From positions 62,001 through 126,000 of the forward strand of contig NZ_QPJC01000001.1 in assembly GCF_003337235.1 (NCBI RefSeq): a stretch of 64,000 nt of DNA. The letters are read 5' to 3'. Below the pieces are notes generated by a model. It was not told the origin of the DNA. It searched no databases and saw nothing but the letters and a program-made list of their open reading frames with translations. Positions 35,188-44,939 of the stretch are shown piece after piece (the first letter of the stretch is position 1; each line of letters opens with the position of its first letter). The DNA is from Halopolyspora algeriensis (GTDB lineage: Bacteria; Actinomycetota; Actinomycetes; Mycobacteriales; Pseudonocardiaceae). The translations under genes and the position numbers were made by a program.

Positions 35188-35838
35188 GTGACCACTTTCC
35201 GGAACCGCCGCACATCACTCAGCGGGCGATGGCTGCCCGTTGCTGCGAAGCTCGGCGAGTACCGCACGTTTTTCGGTGCAGCGGTACGCAACCCCACGGC
35301 GGTCGGAGCGGCCACCCCCACATCGGAAGCCGTGGCCGCCACTGTCGCGCAGGTCGTGCCCACCACGGGCAGCCCGGTCGTGGTCGAACTCGGCCCCGGC
35401 ACCGGTTCCCTCAGCGGGGCCATTCACAACCGCCTGCCCCCGCACGCGCGCCACATCGGGATCGAAATCGGTGCGGACCTCGTCCGGCACCTGCAGCAAC
35501 ACCAGCCGTGGATGGAAACCCTGCACGGCGACGCGGGGAACCTGCGCGCACTGCTGGCCACGCTCCACCTCGACAAAGTCGACGCCGTGGTCAGCAGTAT
35601 CCCGTGGTCACTGCTGACCGAAGAGACTCGGCAGGACGTCTTGCGGCAGGTGACCGACGTACTCGCACCGCACGGCGCCTTCACCGCACTGACCTACCTG
35701 CCCGCGCGGCATTCGGAAGGTGGTCGTCACTTCCAGCGGCAACTCGCGACGACGTTCGACGAAGTGATCACACACACGACGTGGCGGAATTTTCCGCCGA
35801 TCCTGCACTACATCTGCCGCCGCCCGCTGGAGGAATGA
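35188..35838 (+). CDS. SAM-dependent methyltransferase, phospholipid N-methyltransferase or KsgA-like
   Basis: This 216-residue class I methyltransferase has motif I V-V-E-L-G-P-G-T-G-S-L-S-G-A-I, followed by H-I-G-I-E-I-G-A-D-L, and V-V-S-S-I-P-W-S-L-L at the motif IV position. In small phospholipid N-methyltransferases (PmtA-type) and rRNA adenine dimethylases the same region reads V-S-x-L-P or N-x-P-Y; S-S-I-P-W favours the PmtA side. No signal peptide is present. I start at the GTG at 35188, preceded by GAGGAG. It is a lone plus-strand gene inserted between the infA and map groups, which are both on the minus strand. Confidence 0.75.
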   Translation: MTTFRNRRTSLSGRWLPVAAKLGEYRTFFGAAVRNPTAVGAATPTSEAVAATVAQVVPTTGSPVVVELGPGTGSLSGAIHNRLPPHARHIGIEIGADLVRHLQQHQPWMETLHGDAGNLRALLATLHLDKVDAVVSSIPWSLLTEETRQDVLRQVTDVLAPHGAFTALTYLPARHSEGGRHFQRQLATTFDEVITHTTWRNFPPILHYICRRPLEE

Positions 35839-35854
35839 ACGTAGGCGGCCGGCT

Positions 35855-35878
35855 GGGCGGTTTTCGTCAAAACCGCCC
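35855..35878. terminator. Bidirectional terminator
   Basis: GGGCGGTTTT and AAAACCGCCC form a perfect 10-bp stem with a 4-nt loop, 16 bp after the methyltransferase stop. The A/T pairs at the loop give no external U-tract. It lies between convergent genes. Confidence 0.65.
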
Positions 35879-36096
35879 GCGCCCACCTCGAGCGCGGCCT
35901 CGATCCCCGTTTCAACAAACGGCGGAGCCGCTTACATCCACGTACGCAGTCGGCACCGCCGCGGGTTCTCAGGCGAGTGCCTCGCGAGGACAGCCCCAGC
36001 GCCATGTAGGTCGGCTACCTGAGTCGGGGATCCCGCAGCGAGGCACCGGCTGAGGTTCCGCCACCCGCACCGCTACGCAAGCCGGCCCAGACACTC

Positions 36097-36888
36097 TCAA
36101 TCCTCAGGGGCGGTGAGGACCCACGGGCCCTCCTCGGTAATGGCGACGGTGTGCTCCCAGTGCGCGGCACGGGAACCGTCCACGGTCACGACCGTCCAGT
36201 CGTCATCGAGTTCCTCGGTCTCCGCCGAGCCGAGAGTCAGCATCGGTTCCACGGCGAGGGCCATGCCGACCTTGAGTTTCGGTCCCTTGCCGGGCTTGCC
36301 GAGATTCGGCAGGAAAGGCTCCATGTGCATGCGAGTACCGATGCCATGCCCGCCGTACTCGGCGATGAGCCCGTATTCCATTCCATCCGAGTCCATCGAC
36401 TCCCGTGCCGCGGTCTCCACCGCATGGGAGACATCGGTCAGGCGGTTGCCCGCCCGGACCTGTGCCACACCCGCCCACATGGCGTGCTTGGTCGCCTCGG
36501 ACAGTGCCAGTTCACGTGGCCCGACCTCGCCGATCGGCAGTGTCACGGCGGAGTCACCGTGCCAGCCGTCCAGGATCGCCCCGCAATCCACCGACACCAT
36601 ATCGCCTTCGGCCAGGATCTCCTGCCGTGACGGGATGCCGTGGACGACCCTTTCGTTGATCGACGTGCAGATCGAGGCGGGGAAGCCGTGGTAGCCCTTG
36701 AAGGACGGGACCGCACCCGCATCCCGAATCACCTGCTCGGCGAGAGCATCGAGCTCACCGGTGCTGATGCCGGGCTTGGCGTGCGCCCCGACTTCGGCGA
36801 GAGCGCGCGCGACCAGCAAACCCGACGCACGCATCGCCTCGATCTCACCGGTGGTTTTGAGTTCGATGCCCTTACCTCGCCGCAGCAC
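36097..36888 (-). CDS. map: Type I methionine aminopeptidase
   Basis: This 263-residue cytosolic metalloprotease removes the initiator methionine. The metal ligands are visible in order: D in S-V-D-C-G-A and D in H-G-D-S-A-V-T, H in G-G-H-G-I-G, E in V-E-P-M-L and E in H-W-E-H-T-V-A. The GTG at 36888 has GGGAG 6 nt upstream and begins V-L-R-R-G-K-G-I-E-L-K. It starts 16 bp after the adk stop, giving the usual adk-map pair. Confidence 0.95.
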   Translation of the reverse strand: MLRRGKGIELKTTGEIEAMRASGLLVARALAEVGAHAKPGISTGELDALAEQVIRDAGAVPSFKGYHGFPASICTSINERVVHGIPSRQEILAEGDMVSVDCGAILDGWHGDSAVTLPIGEVGPRELALSEATKHAMWAGVAQVRAGNRLTDVSHAVETAARESMDSDGMEYGLIAEYGGHGIGTRMHMEPFLPNLGKPGKGPKLKVGMALAVEPMLTLGSAETEELDDDWTVVTVDGSRAAHWEHTVAITEEGPWVLTAPED

Positions 36889-36904
36889 GGGTGACTCCCT
36901 TTCG

Positions 36905-37456
<552 letters not shown>

Positions 37457-37714
37457 CAAGGGTCTGCCTCCGAATCCGTCTGATGGCCTCCGCCACCGTA
37501 TGTTCGAGCGCTTCAAGCCCGCCTGTTATCGCACGTTCCCGGACGCGGCACGGCGCGAGTACCTTCGAACGAGGACTGCACTCACCGAGTCCGGGACGGG
37601 CGGCACCGTAACCGATAGCCCGGCGACCGTAGCCTCCGCCCGGTCCACGGGACAGCACGGAAGGTGGGCGATAACACCGGGGGCACGGGCACCATTGCCC
37701 GGGATTCCCCGAGC

Positions 37715-39028
37715 CTACCGGAGGAAGCCCTCGTAGTTCCGCTGCGTGAGTTGACTCTCGACCTGCTTGACGGTGTCCAAGCCCACGTTGACCATGATCA
37801 ATATCGCGGTGCCGCCGAACATGAAACTCTGCATACCGCCCTGTCCACCACCGGTGAGCCCGAGGAAGAAGCTCGGCAGCACGGCGATGATGCCGAGGTA
37901 CAGCGCACCCGGCAGCGTGATCCGGGACAGCACGAAGCTGAGGTATTCGGCCGTCGGACGGCCGGGCCGGATACCGGGAATGAACCCGCCGAACTTCTTC
38001 ATCTCGTCGGCACGTTCCTCCGGGTTGAACGTGATCGACACGTAGAAGTAGGCGAAGAAGATGATCATCGCCATGTACAGCAGGATGTGCACCCAGCTCG
38101 ACGGATCCACGATGTAGGTCTGAATGAACCGCGCCCACCAGGTGTTCTGGTTGCCGGCGAGTTGCCCCAGCAGCTGCGGCAGGTACAGCAGGGAGGACGC
38201 GAAGATCACCGGAATGATTCCGGCCTGGTTGACCTTCAGCGGCAGGTACGTGGAGGTACCCCCGTACATCCGGCGACCGATCATGCGCTTGGCGTACTGC
38301 ACGGGGATCCGGCGCTGAGCCTGCTCGACGAACACGACGCTGGTGATGATGGCGAGGCCGAACACGCAGACAACGGCGAAGACGAGGCCGCCCTGACCGT
38401 TCAGGATGCTGGCTCCCTGCGAGGGGATCCGAGCCGCGATGGACGTGAAGATCAGCAACGACATGCCGTTGCCGACACCGCGCTCGGTGATCAGTTCACC
38501 CATCCACATCAGCAGTGCGGCACCCGCCGTCATCGTCACCACGATGACCACCAGGTTCAGCACCGAGTTGTCCGGGATGACCTCGGTGGTGCAGCCGGGG
38601 AACAGCTGCCCGCGCACGGCGAGAGCGGTGATGCCGGTCGCCTGCAGGAGCGCGAGCGCGATCGTCAGGTACCGGGTGTACTGGGTCAGCGTGGCCTGAC
38701 CGGACTGCCCCTCCTTCTTCAGCTGCTCGAAGCGAGGGATGACCACCTGCAGCAACTGGACGATGATGCTCGCCGTGATGTACGGCATGATGCCCAGCGA
38801 CAGCACCGAGAGCTGCAGCAGTGCACCACCGCTGAACAGGTTCAGCAGCGAGTAGATGCTCTCGCTGTCGTTCCTGGTCTGTTCCACGCACTGCTGGACG
38901 TTCGGGTACGACACCCCCGGTGAGGGGAGCATGGCGCCGAGCCGATACAGCACGATGATGCCCAGCGTGAACAGGATCTTGCGGCGCAGGTCCGGCGTCA
39001 CCAGAGCCGAGCGTAAGGCGCCGAGCAC
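37715..39028 (-). CDS. secY: Preprotein translocase subunit SecY
   Basis: SecY (437 residues) is the channel subunit of the Sec translocon, with ten predicted membrane helices. R-K-I-L-F-T-L-G-I-I-V-L-Y-R-L-G begins the first helix; P-V-Q-Y-A-K-R-M-I-G-R and G-I-R-P-G-R-P-T-A-E-Y are cytosolic-loop signatures. The GTG start has AGGAGG 5 nt upstream. It is separated from the upstream rplO by about 400 bp with a very strong hairpin, so secY-adk-map is probably a unit of its own. Confidence 0.97.
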   Translation of the reverse strand: MLGALRSALVTPDLRRKILFTLGIIVLYRLGAMLPSPGVSYPNVQQCVEQTRNDSESIYSLLNLFSGGALLQLSVLSLGIMPYITASIIVQLLQVVIPRFEQLKKEGQSGQATLTQYTRYLTIALALLQATGITALAVRGQLFPGCTTEVIPDNSVLNLVVIVVTMTAGAALLMWMGELITERGVGNGMSLLIFTSIAARIPSQGASILNGQGGLVFAVVCVFGLAIITSVVFVEQAQRRIPVQYAKRMIGRRMYGGTSTYLPLKVNQAGIIPVIFASSLLYLPQLLGQLAGNQNTWWARFIQTYIVDPSSWVHILLYMAMIIFFAYFYVSITFNPEERADEMKKFGGFIPGIRPGRPTAEYLSFVLSRITLPGALYLGIIAVLPSFFLGLTGGGQGGMQSFMFGGTAILIMVNVGLDTVKQVESQLTQRNYEGFLR

Positions 39029-39355
39029 GCAGACCTCCTGTGCGCAAGCCGGCCAGGTGGCCGGGTTCGGTTGCCGACTGAGGTAGCCGGTATGACTGGC
39101 GTTGCTGTCGCAGCACCGTGTTCGGCACGGACTGCCGAACGGACTCTAGCAGCAATACTGCCGGAAGGACGTAACCGCCCGGGCATCCAGGTCTCACACG
39201 ACCCATCCTGCGCAGCGAGTTCACCTCGCCGAGTGCCACTTCTCCGGCCCGGAACCGCGCGTGACCGCGAAACCTGGCAAAAACCCACCGACCAACACCA
39301 TCGCGGTACCGGCCCGGGAACCGCGTGCCGCGCCCGGCACGCGACAGCGGGACCG
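39029..39355 (-). other. secY upstream region
   Basis: This 327-bp stretch between the rplO terminator and secY has no gene I can support. It holds an 8-bp hairpin GTTCGGCA/TGCCGAAC (39120-39140). TAGAGT just downstream of the secY-proximal AT-richer part could be a -10, but no -35 is convincing. It most likely carries the secY promoter. Confidence 0.4.
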
Positions 39356-39407
39356 CACACGAACGGGGCTTGCTCGACCGGATCGTCGAGCAAGCCCCGT
39401 TCGTGTG
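39356..39407 (-). terminator. Very strong terminator after rplO
   Basis: Bases 39356-39377 and 39386-39407 are perfectly complementary over 22 bp around an 8-nt loop, 23 bp past the rplO stop. It is the longest uninterrupted stem in the window and should end the spc operon ahead of secY. Confidence 0.85.
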
Positions 39408-39430
39408 TCCCGGTTCAGCGGAAGTCGCTC

Positions 39431-39880
39431 TCACTCACTCTTGCGTGTGGCACTTCCGCCGGCCGCGGTGATCTTCTCCTGTGCGCTGCCGGTGAACGCG
39501 TCCGCGGTCACGTCGAGCCGGACGCCCTCCAGGTCACCACCGCCGAGAATCTTGACGCGCTCGCCCTTCTTCAACAGCCCGGCACCGATGAGCTCCTCGA
39601 TGCCGACCGAGCCGCCCTGCGGGAAGGCCTGCGCCAGCTTGCCGACGTTGATGCCCTGGTACTCGACACGGTTGCGGTTCTTGAAGCCACGCAGCTTCGG
39701 CAACCGCATCTGCAGCGGCATCTGCCCGCCCTCGAAGCGGGGCGAGACCGTCTTGCGGGCCTTGGTCCCCTTGGTACCGCGACCGGCCGTCTTGCCCTTC
39801 GAGGCCTCACCACGACCGACACGGATCTTGTCGCGCTTGGCGCCGGGGGCCGGGTGCAGGTCGTGAATCTTGATGGCCAT
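39431..39880 (-). CDS. rplO: 50S ribosomal protein L15
   Basis: L15 (149 residues) is a late-assembly 50S protein. [19 protein letters not shown] and [10 protein letters not shown] are typical of the extended N-terminus, as is [14 protein letters not shown]. It starts 2 bp after rpmD. Confidence 0.97.
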   Translation of the reverse strand: MAIKIHDLHPAPGAKRDKIRVGRGEASKGKTAGRGTKGTKARKTVSPRFEGGQMPLQMRLPKLRGFKNRNRVEYQGINVGKLAQAFPQGGSVGIEELIGAGLLKKGERVKILGGGDLEGVRLDVTADAFTGSAQEKITAAGGSATRKSE

Positions 39881-39882
39881 GC

Positions 39883-40065
39883 CTATTCGACCTCCTCGAC
39901 CGTCACCAGGTGGTGCACGGTTCGGATCATGCCGCGCACGTTCGGGTCATCCGGCCGTACGACCGACTGGCGGATCTTGCGCAGACCCAGCGAGCGCATA
40001 CTGGCCTTCTGATTGTGCTTGGCGCCGGCCAGGCCGCGCACCTGAGTGATCTTCAACTGGCTCAT
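39883..40065 (-). CDS. rpmD: 50S ribosomal protein L30
   Basis: L30 (60 residues) has the standard [20 protein letters not shown] and L-G-L-R-K-I segments. It lies between rpsE (6 bp) and rplO (2 bp) in the spc operon. Confidence 0.96.
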   Translation of the reverse strand: MSQLKITQVRGLAGAKHNQKASMRSLGLRKIRQSVVRPDDPNVRGMIRTVHHLVTVEEVE

Positions 40066-40071
40066 CTCGGC

Positions 40072-40683
40072 TCACACCTCCTGTCCTGCGCGCTGACGCA
40101 GTACACGAGCCGGAGCAACATCCTCCAGCGGCAGCCCGCGGCGCGCCGCCACCTCCTCGGGACGCTGCAACTGCTTCAGAGCCGTCACCGTGGCCTGCAC
40201 GATGTTGAGCGCATTGTCGCTACCCAGCGACTTGCTCAGCACATCGTGGATGCCCGCGCACTCCAGAACGGCACGCACCGGTCCGCCGGCGATAACACCG
40301 GTACCGGGGCTGGCCGGGCGCAGAAGCACGACGCCGGCGGCGTCCTCGCCCTGCACCGGGTGCGGGATCGATCCGGCGAGCCGGGGAACGCGGAAGAAGT
40401 TCTTCTTCGCCTCCTCGACACCCTTCGCGATCGCCGAGGGCACCTCCTTGGCCTTGCCGTAGCCGACACCGACCATGCCGTCACCGTCGCCGCACACGAC
40501 CAGCGCGGTGAAGCTGAACCGCCGGCCACCCTTGACGACCTTGGCGACACGGTTGATGGTCACGACACGTTCGAACTGCGGGGACTTCTCTTGGGCCGCC
40601 CCGCCACGGCCACCGTCGCGGCGGTCCTTGCGGTCTTTGCCGCCGGATTCCGAACCGCCGTCACGCCGAGTGCGTCCAGGCAT
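40072..40683 (-). CDS. rpsE: 30S ribosomal protein S5
   Basis: S5 (203 residues) takes part in decoding accuracy and mRNA unwinding. [19 protein letters not shown] is the double-stranded-RNA-binding start and [15 protein letters not shown] the second block. The first 35 residues are a charged, Gly/Arg/Lys-rich actinobacterial extension. A 65-bp gap separates it from rplR. Confidence 0.97.
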   Translation of the reverse strand: MPGRTRRDGGSESGGKDRKDRRDGGRGGAAQEKSPQFERVVTINRVAKVVKGGRRFSFTALVVCGDGDGMVGVGYGKAKEVPSAIAKGVEEAKKNFFRVPRLAGSIPHPVQGEDAAGVVLLRPASPGTGVIAGGPVRAVLECAGIHDVLSKSLGSDNALNIVQATVTALKQLQRPEEVAARRGLPLEDVAPARVLRQRAGQEV

Positions 40684-40748
40684 CAGGCGTCCCTTCCATT
40701 ACTGGCTACCACGAACTTGGCTGCGATGGTCTCGTCGTTGCGCACTTG

Positions 40749-41153
40749 TCAGAACTCCAGACCGCCCTCACGAGCAGCGTCGGCCAGCGCCGCCACACGC
40801 CCGTGGTAGGCGTTGCCGCCCCGATCGAACACGATCCGGGCGATTCCTGCGTCCTTGGCGCGGGCGGCAACGAGCTCCCCGACCCGGGTGGCCTTGCTCG
40901 TCTTGTCGCCCTCGAATGTGCGGAACTCCGCCTCGAGGGTGGAGGCCGCCGCCAGCGTGTGACCGGCCGTGTCGTCGATGACCTGCGCAACAATGTGGCG
41001 CGAGGACCGCGAGACGGCGAGCCGCGGCCGCTCGGGCGTACCGCTGACCTTCTTGCGGATCCGGGTGTGTCGGTTGGCACGGGCCTGACGACGCACGGTC
41101 GCGATGCCCTTGCCCACCGGCTTGCGCTTCGTACCTGTGGTGGTCTCGCTCAT
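40749..41153 (-). CDS. rplR: 50S ribosomal protein L18
   Basis: L18 (134 residues) binds 5S rRNA in the central protuberance. [15 protein letters not shown] and the C-terminal [24 protein letters not shown] are diagnostic. A GTG two codons upstream (41159) overlaps the rplF stop and is an alternative start. Confidence 0.96.
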   Translation of the reverse strand: MSETTTGTKRKPVGKGIATVRRQARANRHTRIRKKVSGTPERPRLAVSRSSRHIVAQVIDDTAGHTLAAASTLEAEFRTFEGDKTSKATRVGELVAARAKDAGIARIVFDRGGNAYHGRVAALADAAREGGLEF

Positions 41154-41155
41154 CG

Positions 41156-41695
41156 TCACTTACCCGTCTTCCCGACCTTGGTGCGGATCTTCTCGCCCGC
41201 ATAGCGCACGCCCTTGCCCTTGTACGGGTCGGGACGACGCAGCTTGCGGATCTTGGCGGCGACCTCGCCGACCTGCTGCTTGTCGATGCCCTTGACCGAG
41301 AGCTTCGCAGGGCCGTCCGTGGCGAACTCGATGCCCTGCGGCGGCTCGACCACAACCGAGTGGCTGTACCCGAGAGCGAACTCGAGGTTGGCCCCCTTGA
41401 GCTGCACGCGGTAACCGACGCCGTGGATTTCGAGATCCCGCTGGTAGCCCTGGCTGACGCCGAGCACCATGTTGTTCACCAGGCTACGCGAAAGTCCGTG
41501 CAACGAGCGGTTCCGGCGCTCGTCGTCGGGGCGCTGAACCAGCAGCGTCCCGTCCGAACTCTGCTCGACCGTGATGGGTTCGGCGATCCGCTGCTGCAGG
41601 GTGCCCTTCGGGCCCTTGACCGTGACCGTCTGGCCGTCGATCGTCACCTCGACGCCGGAGGGCACGGTGATCGGCAACACTCCGATGCGCGACAT
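41156..41695 (-). CDS. rplF: 50S ribosomal protein L6
   Basis: L6 (179 residues) lies near the GTPase-associated centre. [14 protein letters not shown] and V-K-G-P-K-G-T-L start the first repeat, and [13 protein letters not shown] is the C-terminal signature. It lies 16 bp after rpsH. Confidence 0.97.
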   Translation of the reverse strand: MSRIGVLPITVPSGVEVTIDGQTVTVKGPKGTLQQRIAEPITVEQSSDGTLLVQRPDDERRNRSLHGLSRSLVNNMVLGVSQGYQRDLEIHGVGYRVQLKGANLEFALGYSHSVVVEPPQGIEFATDGPAKLSVKGIDKQQVGEVAAKIRKLRRPDPYKGKGVRYAGEKIRTKVGKTGK

Positions 41696-41711
41696 AACCG
41701 TTCCTCCTTCT

Positions 41712-42110
41712 TCACCAGACGTAGGCGAGGACTTCCCCGCCCACGCCCTTCTTCATGGCCTGCTTGTCGGTCAGCAGACCGCCCGACGTCGAAATGATCG
41801 CGATACCCAGTCCGCCGAGCACCTTCGGCAGGTTCGTGGACTTGGCGTACACGCGCAGGCCCGGCTTGGACACACGGCGCAGGCCGGTCATGCTCTTCTC
41901 ACGGTTCGGGCCGTACTTGAGCTCGACGACCAGGTTCTTGCCCTTCTCGCCGGTCTGCGTCCGGGAGCCGGAAACGTAGCCCTCACGCTGCAGGATGTCG
42001 GCGATGTTCGCCTTGAGCTTGGAGTGCGGCATCACGACCTCGTCGTGGTAGGCGCGACTCCCGTTACGCAGACGCGTCAGCATGTCTGCGATCGGATCGG
42101 TCATCGTCAT
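41712..42110 (-). CDS. rpsH: 30S ribosomal protein S8
   Basis: S8 (132 residues) binds the central 16S domain and in E. coli represses the spc operon. [13 protein letters not shown] and the C-terminal G-I-A-I-I-S-T-S-x-G are standard. The start may be the ATG two codons later. A 211-bp gap with only weak hairpins precedes it, longer than elsewhere in the operon. Confidence 0.97.
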   Translation of the reverse strand: MTMTDPIADMLTRLRNGSRAYHDEVVMPHSKLKANIADILQREGYVSGSRTQTGEKGKNLVVELKYGPNREKSMTGLRRVSKPGLRVYAKSTNLPKVLGGLGIAIISTSGGLLTDKQAMKKGVGGEVLAYVW

Positions 42111-42321
42111 GGTGACCTTGTCAACCTTTCTCGTCCGGTTCCGGTGGGTCCCGACGGTGCCGTGTCGAACACGACGGGAAGAAGTCTGGACCCTGGCCTG
42201 AACGAAGTCGGGGTCATGGCCCGCCCGCAGACGGGCCGGATTGTTCGCGTATCGGCGCGCTCGCCTGTGCCGGTGAACCCACGGGACCGCCTGACACCGG
42301 GCCGAACTCAGCGGACGGTCT

Positions 42322-42507
42322 TCACCAGGAAGACTTGCTCACGCCCGGAAGTTCGCCGGCATGGGCCATCTCGCGGAAGCAGATCCGGCACAGCCCGAAC
42401 TTGCGCAGCACCGCGCGCGGACGCCCGCAACGCTGGCAACGGGTGTAGGCCCGGACGCCGAACTTCGGCTTACGCGCGGCCTTGTTGATCAGTGCCTTTT
42501 TGGCCAT
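42322..42507 (-). CDS. rpsN: 30S ribosomal protein S14, zinc-containing type Z
   Basis: S14 here is the short 61-residue form with the zinc ribbon C-Q-R-C-G-R and C-R-I-C (C-x2-C-x12-C-x2-C), normally called type Z. Actinomycetes often carry a second, zinc-free S14 gene elsewhere under Zur control; none is in this window. Confidence 0.96.
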   Translation of the reverse strand: MAKKALINKAARKPKFGVRAYTRCQRCGRPRAVLRKFGLCRICFREMAHAGELPGVSKSSW

Positions 42508-42549
42508 CGGCTCAGTTCTCCTTGCTTCGATCCTCAGCGGTGGCCACGG

Positions 42550-43113
42550 TCACTGCTCCTTGAACGGAAAGCCCAGATGCCGCAGCAGCATCCTGCCCTC
42601 CTCGTCGGTGGCGGCCGTGGTCACGACGGTGATGTCCATACCACGCGGACGGTCGATCGAATCCGGGTCGATCTCGTGGAACATCGACTGATCGTTGAGG
42701 CCGAACGTGTAGTTGCCGTTGCCGTCGAACTGCTTCGGCGACAAGCCCCGGAAGTCCCGGATCCGCGGCAACGAGATCGTCACCAGGCGGTCGAGGAACT
42801 CCCACATCCGGGTGCCACGCAGGGTGGTGCGCGCACCGATCGGCATGCCCTCGCGCACCTTGAACTGCGCGATGGACTTGCGGGCCTTGCGGACCTCGGG
42901 GCGCTGGCCGGTGATCGTCGCCAGATCACGAACGGCGCCCTCGATCAGTTTGCTGTCCCGCGCGGCGTCGCCCACACCCATGTTGACCACGACCTTGACC
43001 ACGCCGGGCACCAACATCGGATTGGAGTAGGAGAACTCCTCGTTGAGGGCCGGAATGACCTCGTCACGGTAGCGGGTCTTCAGCCGGGGGACGATCTTCT
43101 CAGCAGTGGTCAT
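42550..43113 (-). CDS. rplE: 50S ribosomal protein L5
   Basis: L5 (187 residues) binds 5S rRNA and contacts P-site t[24 protein letters not shown], and [10 protein letters not shown] are conserved blocks. It begins 2 bp after the rplX stop. Confidence 0.97.
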   Translation of the reverse strand: MTTAEKIVPRLKTRYRDEVIPALNEEFSYSNPMLVPGVVKVVVNMGVGDAARDSKLIEGAVRDLATITGQRPEVRKARKSIAQFKVREGMPIGARTTLRGTRMWEFLDRLVTISLPRIRDFRGLSPKQFDGNGNYTFGLNDQSMFHEIDPDSIDRPRGMDITVVTTAATDEEGRMLLRHLGFPFKEQ

Positions 43114-43115
43114 GA

Positions 43116-43430
43116 TCAGACGTCCTTACCGTTACGGCGAGAAACACGCACCTTCTTGCCGTCCTCGTCCCTGCGATAGCCAATACGCGTGGGCTTGCCG
43201 TCCGAGTCCGTCACCATCACATTGCTGACGTGAATCGGAGCTTCCTGCGTCACGATGCCGCCGGACTCCGCACCACGCTCGGTCCGCGAGACCTTCGTGT
43301 GCTTCTTGATCCGGTTGACACCCTCGACCAGGACGCGCTCCCGCTTCGGGAACGACTGAATGACCTTGCCCCTGGCGCCCTTGTCCTTACCGGAGATCAC
43401 GACGACCGTGTCGCCCTTTTTCACCTTCAT
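43116..43430 (-). CDS. rplX: 50S ribosomal protein L24
   Basis: L24 (104 residues) is one of the two assembly-initiating 50S proteins. [18 protein letters not shown] is the KOW motif. The ATG overlaps the rplN stop (TGATG); a GTG one codon upstream is possible. Confidence 0.97.
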   Translation of the reverse strand: MKVKKGDTVVVISGKDKGARGKVIQSFPKRERVLVEGVNRIKKHTKVSRTERGAESGGIVTQEAPIHVSNVMVTDSDGKPTRIGYRRDEDGKKVRVSRRNGKDV

Positions 43431-43798
43431 CACAGCACCTCCGGCGCGAGCGAGATGATCTTCATGAACTTCCTGTCACGCAGCTCGCGACCGACGGGCC
43501 CGAAGATGCGGGTCCCTCGGGGATCGCCACCGGGCTTGATCAGCACCGCAGCGTTCTCGTCGAACCGGATGTAGGAACCGTCCGGACGACGCTTCTCCTT
43601 CTTCTGCCGGACGATGACGGCCTTGACCACATCGCCCCTCTTGACACCTGCGGCGGGGATGGCTTCCTTCACCGTCGCCGTCACGATGTCGCCGATACCT
43701 GCGTAGCGCCGACCGGAACCACCGAGAACCCGGATGGTGAGGATCTCCTTGGCCCCGGTGTTGTCGGCGACACGCAGTCGCGACTCCTGCTGGATCAC
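43430..43798 (-). CDS. rplN: 50S ribosomal protein L14
   Basis: L14 (122 residues) is at the subunit interface. [16 protein letters not shown] and F-G-P-V-G-R-E-L-R are invariant. The GTG at 43798 has AGGAG 5 nt upstream. It is the first gene of the spc operon and has a structured leader of its own. Confidence 0.97.
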   Translation of the reverse strand: MIQQESRLRVADNTGAKEILTIRVLGGSGRRYAGIGDIVTATVKEAIPAAGVKRGDVVKAVIVRQKKEKRRPDGSYIRFDENAAVLIKPGGDPRGTRIFGPVGRELRDRKFMKIISLAPEVL

Positions 43799-43820
43799 GT
43801 TGACTCCTGACCCTAAGTTT

Positions 43821-43903
43821 TTCGCGCCTGACGCGCGAAGAACACTCTGGCACGCCAGATTTCCGACCCGACGTGCGCGGCCGTGTGGAGGATCGACCTC
43901 CAC
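43821..43903 (-). promoter_or_regulatory. Structured rplN leader with three small hairpins
   Basis: Three perfect inverted repeats lie in tandem upstream of rplN: 43821-43839 (7-bp stem, 5-nt loop), 43846-43859 (6-bp stem, 2-nt loop) and 43885-43903 (7-bp stem, 5-nt loop). They sit between the S10-operon terminator and the rplN ribosome site, so they would fold in the spc mRNA leader. A protein-binding regulatory leader is possible. Confidence 0.5.
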
Positions 43904-43946
43904 ATCTCCCAGCACTGCCTCCGACAGAGCCGGATGCCAAATGTGG

Positions 43947-43974
43947 TCACCTGCGGGGCGGGCCCCGCAGGTGA
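43947..43974 (-). terminator. S10 operon terminator after rpsQ
   Basis: TCACCTGCGGGGC and its complement form a 13-bp near-continuous stem (43947-43959 with 43962-43974), only 4 bp after the rpsQ stop. It divides the S10 and spc operons. Confidence 0.75.
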
Positions 43975-43978
43975 TCGG

Positions 43979-44278
43979 TTACTTGGCCTTCTCCACGACC
44001 TCGACCAGCCGCCAGCGCTTCGTGGCCGACAGCGGCCGGGTCTCCATCAGCAGTACCCGGTCGCCAACACCCGCGGTGTTGGCCTCGTCATGCGCCTTGA
44101 CCTTGGTGGTCTGACGCATGATCTTGCCGTACAGCGCGTGTTTCTTGCGGTCCTGCAGGGAGACCACGATCGTCTTGTCCATCTTGGACGAGACGACGTA
44201 TCCCTCCCGGACCTTGCGGTAGTTCCGGTCCACGCCCTGTCCTTCGGTAACAGGTCCTTCAGCAACTGTCTCGCTCAT
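43979..44278 (-). CDS. rpsQ: 30S ribosomal protein S17
   Basis: S17 (99 residues) is a primary 16S-binding OB-fold protein. [13 protein letters not shown] and [13 protein letters not shown] are conserved; the first 20 residues are an acidic extension. It overlaps rpmC (ATGA) and is the last gene of the S10 operon here. Confidence 0.96.
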   Translation of the reverse strand: MSETVAEGPVTEGQGVDRNYRKVREGYVVSSKMDKTIVVSLQDRKKHALYGKIMRQTTKVKAHDEANTAGVGDRVLLMETRPLSATKRWRLVEVVEKAK

Positions 44279-44517
44279 GCCGCGCCCTCCTCGGCGCCTT
44301 CAGGTGACACCGTCAGGCCCAGCTCACGCTCGCGCATGATGGTGTAAATCCGGGCGATGTCCCTGCGAACGACGCGCAACCGGCGGTTGTTCTCCAGCTG
44401 CCCGGTCGCCATCTGAAAGCGAAGGTTGAACAGCTCCTCCTTCGATTCCCTCAGACGTGACACGAGCTCCTCGTTGTTCAGCTCCCGGAGCTCGGAAGCG
44501 GTGACACCCGCGCTCAT
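44275..44517 (-). CDS. rpmC: 50S ribosomal protein L29
   Basis: L29 (80 residues) lies at the tunnel exit. [10 protein letters not shown] and [13 protein letters not shown] are diagnostic. The ATG shares a base with the rplP stop (TGATG), and its own stop overlaps rpsQ. Confidence 0.97.
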   Translation of the reverse strand: MSAGVTASELRELNNEELVSRLRESKEELFNLRFQMATGQLENNRRLRVVRRDIARIYTIMRERELGLTVSPEGAEEGAA

Positions 44518-44936
44518 CAGAAGTCACCACCCTCGCGGGACACGATCTTGCACTTCATGGGGAGCTTGTGGGCCGCACGCGTCAGCGCCTCGATCGCGGT
44601 CTTCTCGTTCGGGAAGTTCAGCTCGAACATGACCCGGCCCGGCTTGACATTGGCAACCCAGTACTCCGGTGAACCCTTACCGGAACCCATGCGGGTTTCG
44701 GCGGGCTTCTTCGTCAGCGGACGGTCCGGGAAGATGTTGATCCACACCTTGCCGCCTCGCTTGACGTGCCGGGTGATCGCGATACGGGCCGACTCGATCT
44801 GTCGGTTCGTCACGTAGGCATGCTCGAGTGCCTGGATACCGTACTCACCGAAGGTGACCCGGGTGCCGCCCTTGGCGAAGCCCGCGCGCTTCGGCGCGTG
44901 AGCCTTGCGCCACCTGACCTTGCGTGGGACGAGCAC
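44517..44936 (-). CDS. rplP: 50S ribosomal protein L16
   Basis: L16 (139 residues) helps place tRNA in the A and P sites. [11 protein letters not shown] and [25 protein letters not shown] are typical. It starts 3 bp after rpsC. Confidence 0.97.
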   Translation of the reverse strand: MLVPRKVRWRKAHAPKRAGFAKGGTRVTFGEYGIQALEHAYVTNRQIESARIAITRHVKRGGKVWINIFPDRPLTKKPAETRMGSGKGSPEYWVANVKPGRVMFELNFPNEKTAIEALTRAAHKLPMKCKIVSREGGDF

Positions 44937-44939
44937 GTC

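Noticed and set aside
35879-36096. Possible structured RNA with distant 9-bp arms GTGCCTCGC/GCGAGGCAC
   Set aside because: The arms are more than 50 nt apart with no compact fold or tRNA-like elements between; too weak to call.
42111-42321. Possible small gene or RNA between rpsN and rpsH
   Set aside because: Only weak stems (for example GGCCCG/CGGGCC) and no coding frame were seen; left as plain spacer.
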